Below, piece after piece: positions 63,069 through 64,000 of a stretch of 64,000 nucleotides of DNA. The DNA is taken from the NCBI GenBank assembly GCA_963676235.1, contig OY781044.1:992001-1056000 (forward strand), given 5' to 3'. Numbering within the stretch: the stretch's first letter is position 1; each line of letters starts with the position of its first letter. The stretch comes from JALNYB01 sp963676235 (GTDB lineage Archaea > Thermoplasmatota > Thermoplasmata > Methanomassiliicoccales > Methanomethylophilaceae). The notes under the pieces are model-generated. The model had not been told where the DNA came from. It ran no database searches and saw only the letters and a list, made by a program, of their open reading frames with translations. The position numbers and the translations under genes are program-made.

Positions 63069-64000
63069 CCATTAAGATCGCACAGTTATCATGCGGTACA
63101 GAGTACAGCAGCGTTCAGTACGAGATCGAGAAAGCGGCACGTTCAGTTGGTGCAAAGGTCGTCTATCCAGATGTTTCTTATGCAGATATCAACGATGCTG
63201 TGAAAAGATTCGGATTCAATCCGAGGTCTCCTCAGCTCAAATTGATGATCGCGAGGGCAATCTCTCTCGCAGATGGTAAATATGATGCCGATGCAGTATT
63301 TATCACGACGTGTTTCAGATGTGCAGAGGCAGCACTTGTAAGGAATGAGTTAAGAAGATTCATTCAAGAGAATACAAAGCTCCCTGTTGTTACATATTCA
63401 TTCACGGAGAGGCTCAAAGCAGCGCAGCTTCTTACGAGGATGGAGGCATTGGTCACTATTGTCACAAGGAAAGAACTCTTGGCAAGAGAGAGACAGACGG
63501 GCCTCACGGCAGGTATTGATTCAGGGTCATCCACGACCAAAGCGGTGATCATGGAGAACAATAAGATCATCGGTAAGGATTGGACGACCTCGGGAGATGT
63601 TGTGCAGTCCGCACAGTTAGTTTTAGAGAATGCCATGAAGGAGGCAGGTGTAGAACTGAAACAGATCGAGGCGATGGGAACCACCGGATACGGACGTTTT
63701 ACACTCGGTAAATATTTCAATGCCAAACTTGTCCAGGAAGAACTCACGGTCAACTCCAAAGGTGCCGTGTGGCTTGCAAATAGGCAAAGAGGAGAGGCCA
63801 CGATCTTAGATATCGGAGGAATGGACAATAAAGCGATCACTGTCAGGGACGGAGTTCCTGATAACTTCACCATGGGAGGTATCTGCGCAGGTGCTTCCGG
63901 ACGTTTCCTCGAGATGGTATGCAAGAGGTTGAAGATTCCTATAGAGGATCTCGGTGCACTTGCAGACAAAGGAGATTGGAGGAATGCTAAGATGAATTCT
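63065..64000 (+). CDS. mmp15: Methanogenesis marker protein 15 (5' part)
   Basis: The first 312 codons, cut by the window end. The BadF/BadG/BcrA-type ATPase domain begins near residue 150 (LTAGIDSGSSTTKAVIMENN, the phosphate loop of the ASKHA fold) with TILDIGGMDNKAI as the second and GGICAGASGRFLE as the third nucleotide motif. The N-terminal 140 residues have Cys positions (LSCGTEY, TTCFRCAEAAL). ATPases of this group drive electrons into low-potential clusters, so a role in MCR activation fits. Confidence 0.92.
   Translation, partial: MTIKIAQLSCGTEYSSVQYEIEKAARSVGAKVVYPDVSYADINDAVKRFGFNPRSPQLKLMIARAISLADGKYDADAVFITTCFRCAEAALVRNELRRFIQENTKLPVVTYSFTERLKAAQLLTRMEALVTIVTRKELLARERQTGLTAGIDSGSSTTKAVIMENNKIIGKDWTTSGDVVQSAQLVLENAMKEAGVELKQIEAMGTTGYGRFTLGKYFNAKLVQEELTVNSKGAVWLANRQRGEATILDIGGMDNKAITVRDGVPDNFTMGGICAGASGRFLEMVCKRLKIPIEDLGALADKGDWRNAKMNS

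Overview
The window comes from a methanogenic archaeon of the Thermoplasmata lineage, most likely the order Methanomassiliicoccales. The sequence shows a complete mcrB-mcrD-mcrG-mcrA operon with no mcrC inside it, a string of methanogenesis-marker genes, a corrinoid-protein:coenzyme M methyltransferase of the MtaA/MtbA type, archaeal information-processing genes (PolD large subunit, RpoD, S13/S4/S11, L10e, RNase P Rpp21) and archaeal lipid genes. No methyl-H4MPT pathway gene is seen here. The order-level placement is an inference from this combination and the moderate to low G+C; no species is claimed.

Layout. 0-1.3 kb: 3' part of a 23S rRNA, with no 5S gene following. 1.3-10.7 kb: housekeeping genes (MBL hydrolase, Sua5-type tRNA t6A enzyme, methionine aminopeptidase, tRNA-Leu, an S13-S4-S11-RpoD operon with a hairpin-containing leader) and, on the minus strand, a NOG1-like GTPase with the DNA polymerase D large subunit. 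10.8-14.9 kb: two minus-strand genes, one for a 1154-residue membrane-anchored surface protein ending in a lamin-tail domain. 15-18 kb: a radical-SAM enzyme of the tetraether-synthase family, a 2x[4Fe-4S] ferredoxin and a geranylgeranyl reductase, which together look like a lipid-tail maturation operon; mevalonate kinase lies just beyond. 19-29.7 kb: translation and tRNA genes, then mmp4-queD-queC-queE, which joins a methanogenesis marker to preQ0/archaeosine synthesis.

29.7-37.3 kb is an accessory island: an ArsD-like protein, three secreted or anchored surface proteins (BspA-type leucine-rich repeats, InlB/Listeria-Bacteroides repeats), and about 1.8 kb of decayed DNA with transposase-like fragments and a striking perfect array of 28 GATAA units. 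37.3-48 kb returns to housekeeping: tRNA-His, RtcB ligase, HD phosphohydrolase, SepF with a PUA protein, a flavoprotein, Mrp and a NifX-like protein, ornithine carbamoyltransferase, a RecJ-like DHH phosphoesterase and a metallophosphoesterase.

48-64 kb is a methanogenesis island. A methyltransferase delivers methyl groups to coenzyme M, and mcrBDGA encodes methyl-coenzyme M reductase. YcaO is the enzyme family that installs the McrA thioglycine. A separate, probably single transcript, atwA-mcrC-mmp3-mmp6-mmp5-mmp15, encodes the ATP-dependent activation machinery and runs off the window end. A divergently transcribed winged-helix/DUF2111 regulator faces atwA across a perfect inverted repeat next to the atwA TATA box. 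Several small unknown genes sit between these (56.1, 57.0, 54.4 kb) and are the best candidates for undescribed MCR maturation or regulatory factors.
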